The notes under the pieces are model-generated. The model saw nothing but the letters and a program-made list of their open reading frames with translations. It did no database searches and was not told the origin of the DNA. Shown here piece after piece: positions 62,503 to 64,000 of a DNA stretch of 64,000 nt. This DNA is from Nocardioides daejeonensis (GTDB lineage Bacteria > Actinomycetota > Actinomycetes > Propionibacteriales > Nocardioidaceae). Position 1 is the stretch's first letter. Each line of letters starts with the position of its first letter. The position numbers were made by a program, and so were the translations under genes. The stretch is taken from contig NZ_QHKZ01000005.1 in NCBI RefSeq assembly GCF_003194585.1, positions 62,001-126,000 of the forward strand, written 5' to 3'.

Positions 62503-64000
62503 TCAGCGGCTCTCCTCGCTCGTGGCCACCTCGGACCTGATCACTCGCTTGAGTACCTTGCCGCTCGCGTTGCGGGGCAGGGCATCGACAAAGCGAACCT
62601 GCTTGGGCGCCTTGAAGTGCGCCAGCTCGACACGACTCCACGCGATCAGCTCATCGCTGGTGAGCGTCGATCCCGATGCCCTCACCACGATGGCCAGCGG
62701 GACCTCCCCCCACTCGTGGGAGGCCACTCCGACGACGGCGCACTCGGCCACCTCGGGATGCGCGCTGAGGACGCGCTCCACTTCGGCCGGATAGACGTTC
62801 TCGCCGCCTGAGACGATCATCTCCTTGAGCCGGTCCACGACGAAGAGATAGCCCTCCTCGTCGATGTATCCGATGTCGCCGGTGCGGAGCCAGCCTTCGG
62901 AGAACGCCGCCTCGGTGGCTTGCGGGTCACGCCAGTAGCCGGCCATCCGATGCGGGCCGTGGATCCAGATCTCGCCTCGCTCGCCCGGTGCTGCGCCGGC
63001 GCCGCTCAGGTGGTCGACGACGCGCAGGTCCACGCTGGGCAGGGCCCGGCCGGCAGAGGTGAGGAGACGGGGTTCGGTCAGGCCGCGCTCGTGGTCCGCG
63101 TGATCGAGGATGGTGACGCCGCCGGAGGACTCCGTCAGACCGTAGCTCTGCACGAAGCGGCACTCGAGTGTCGTCATCGCCGCACGCAGGAGGTCCGGGG
63201 TGATCGGTGCTGCGCCGTAGATGACGTAGCGCAATCGTGGCAGGCACCCTGGCGCGGCGTCGGGCAGTTCCAGCAGCCGTTGGATCACCGTGGGTACGAC
63301 GATGGCGTGGGTGACTGCCAACTCGCGCAGGCTGCGGAGCAGCGCGTCGGGCGCGTGAGGGGTGAAGGCGAGCAGCTCGGCGCCCACCAGAGTGGCGACC
63401 AGGGCCAGACCCAGGCCGGAGATGTGGAAGAACGGGATCGGTGCCATGGCCACCGACGACTCGTCGAGCTCAAGCAGGTTCTGGACGCCGGCCAAGGCCT
63501 GCGACAGGTTGTGGCCGGTGAGCATGACGCCCTTGGGGTGGCCTGTCGTGCCGGAGGAGTAGAGGATCAACGCGGTCTGGTGGCCGGCACCATCGGCGTG
63601 CGGGTCGATGGCCGGATGGTCGCGGACCCACTCCTCCAGCGAAGCGGCGTCGGCATCGACGACGAGGGGCCCGCCGTTGGCCCCCTCGATCGCGGGGACG
63701 AGGTGTTGCTCGTCCGCTCCGACGAAGACAACGCGTGGGTCGGCGTTCTCGATGATCCAGGTGACCTCGCTTGGCGCGAGGAGGATGTTCACCGCCGTTG
63801 CGACGGCCCCGGCCTTGGCGGCGCCGTACAGCGCAGCGAGGAACTCTGGCGAGTTGCGGGCAACGCAGGCGACGCGATCGCCTGGGCGGACCCCCGCGGC
63901 GATCAGGCGTTGGGCGATGCGTGAGGACAGGTCGTCGATCTGACGGAAGGTGGTGACCGTGTGGGGGGTCCGCATCGCCACGCCCTCGGGCGTGGCGAGG
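62503..64000 (-). CDS. AMP-dependent acyl-CoA synthetase/ligase (5' end beyond window)
   Basis: The frame is open through the right window edge; family members usually begin 10-25 residues further upstream, so the start is outside although an internal ATG is at 63975. Marks: LYSSGTTGHPKGVML (AMP loop), SYGLTESSGGVTI, GWLRTGDIGYIDEEGYLF and, near the end, RNASGKVLKR with the catalytic Lys. It makes acyl-CoA from a carboxylic acid, ATP and CoA. The substrate is unknown. It is coupled to the acyl-CoA dehydrogenase downstream. Confidence 0.92.
   Translation of the reverse strand, partial: LATPEGVAMRTPHTVTTFRQIDDLSSRIAQRLIAAGVRPGDRVACVARNSPEFLAALYGAAKAGAVATAVNILLAPSEVTWIIENADPRVVFVGADEQHLVPAIEGANGGPLVVDADAASLEEWVRDHPAIDPHADGAGHQTALILYSSGTTGHPKGVMLTGHNLSQALAGVQNLLELDESSVAMAPIPFFHISGLGLALVATLVGAELLAFTPHAPDALLRSLRELAVTHAIVVPTVIQRLLELPDAAPGCLPRLRYVIYGAAPITPDLLRAAMTTLECRFVQSYGLTESSGGVTILDHADHERGLTEPRLLTSAGRALPSVDLRVVDHLSGAGAAPGERGEIWIHGPHRMAGYWRDPQATEAAFSEGWLRTGDIGYIDEEGYLFVVDRLKEMIVSGGENVYPAEVERVLSAHPEVAECAVVGVASHEWGEVPLAIVVRASGSTLTSDELIAWSRVELAHFKAPKQVRFVDALPRNASGKVLKRVIRSEVATSEESR

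Overview
The window is about 64 kb of high-GC chromosomal DNA from an actinomycete. GTG and TTG starts are frequent. The protein families point to Nocardioidaceae (Nocardioides-like) as the best guess: DUF5926 SEC-C protein, DUF4446, DUF2470, two F420-type (DDN) nitroreductases, FAD dehydrogenases of the ketosteroid-dehydrogenase type, an SNF2/SWIM pair and an SACE_7040-type TetR. I saw no rRNA, tRNA, CRISPR array, phage module or transposase. Nearly every base lies in or beside a gene, and both edge genes are cut by the window.

Layout. 0-10.8 kb: cell-wall peptidase (partial), quinone oxidoreductase, CAP-domain protein, M13 peptidase, DUF2470 protein, two secreted proteins (one looks like a truncated serine protease), an S55-type secreted protein and a RecQ-like helicase with a phosphoribosyltransferase-like tail. 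10.9-19 kb: a repeat-built coiled-coil protein, an MFS exporter, a secreted S15-type hydrolase, a KstD-like dehydrogenase with a divergent TetR, and glutathione peroxidase. 19-24 kb: SNF2 helicase, SWIM protein and methyltransferase in overlapping frames, then a bile-acid/sodium symporter family protein. 24-29.8 kb: a secreted propeller-like protein, a PucR-type regulator, a membrane protein, two TetR genes and a divergent membrane protein with paired operators.

29.8-37.7 kb is one tightly coupled gene string: 3-methylcrotonyl-CoA carboxylase beta and alpha subunits and HMG-CoA lyase (leucine breakdown), followed by sulfotransferase-like, unknown and sulfotransferase-like genes joined by 4-base start/stop overlaps. 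37.7-44.3 kb: EcsC, Aat, two tandem paralogous lipoproteins, rhodanese, an fpg-crcB-crcB operon, a nitroreductase and an Orc1-like ATPase. 44.4-54.9 kb: an SDR gene with a KstR-type box, a PEP-mutase-family enzyme, an ABC exporter pair, GlpQ-type phosphodiesterase, DUF5926, DUF4446, a second nitroreductase, a second FAD dehydrogenase, AzlC/AzlD and a membrane-anchored protein. 54.9-64 kb: EEP nuclease, glucose-6-phosphate dehydrogenase, a MerR-PP2C fusion protein, small secreted proteins, an M20 amidohydrolase, a paired SMR exporter, and acyl-CoA dehydrogenase with acyl-CoA ligase.

The most unusual signals are: (1) a short dispersed repeat (core CTCGACCACCGG) that sits between genes at two places and, in frame, inside both methylcrotonyl-CoA carboxylase subunit genes; (2) a second repeat family with a 22-base period, in inverted orientation on either side of the FAD-dehydrogenase/AzlCD block; (3) the MerR-PP2C fusion with a perfect MerR-type operator; (4) a CTTGTGGG motif, same orientation, upstream of the PucR gene and two other genes; (5) the sulfotransferase-unknown-sulfotransferase operon; (6) the RecQ-PRTase fusion; (7) the 120-base repeats in the coiled-coil gene.
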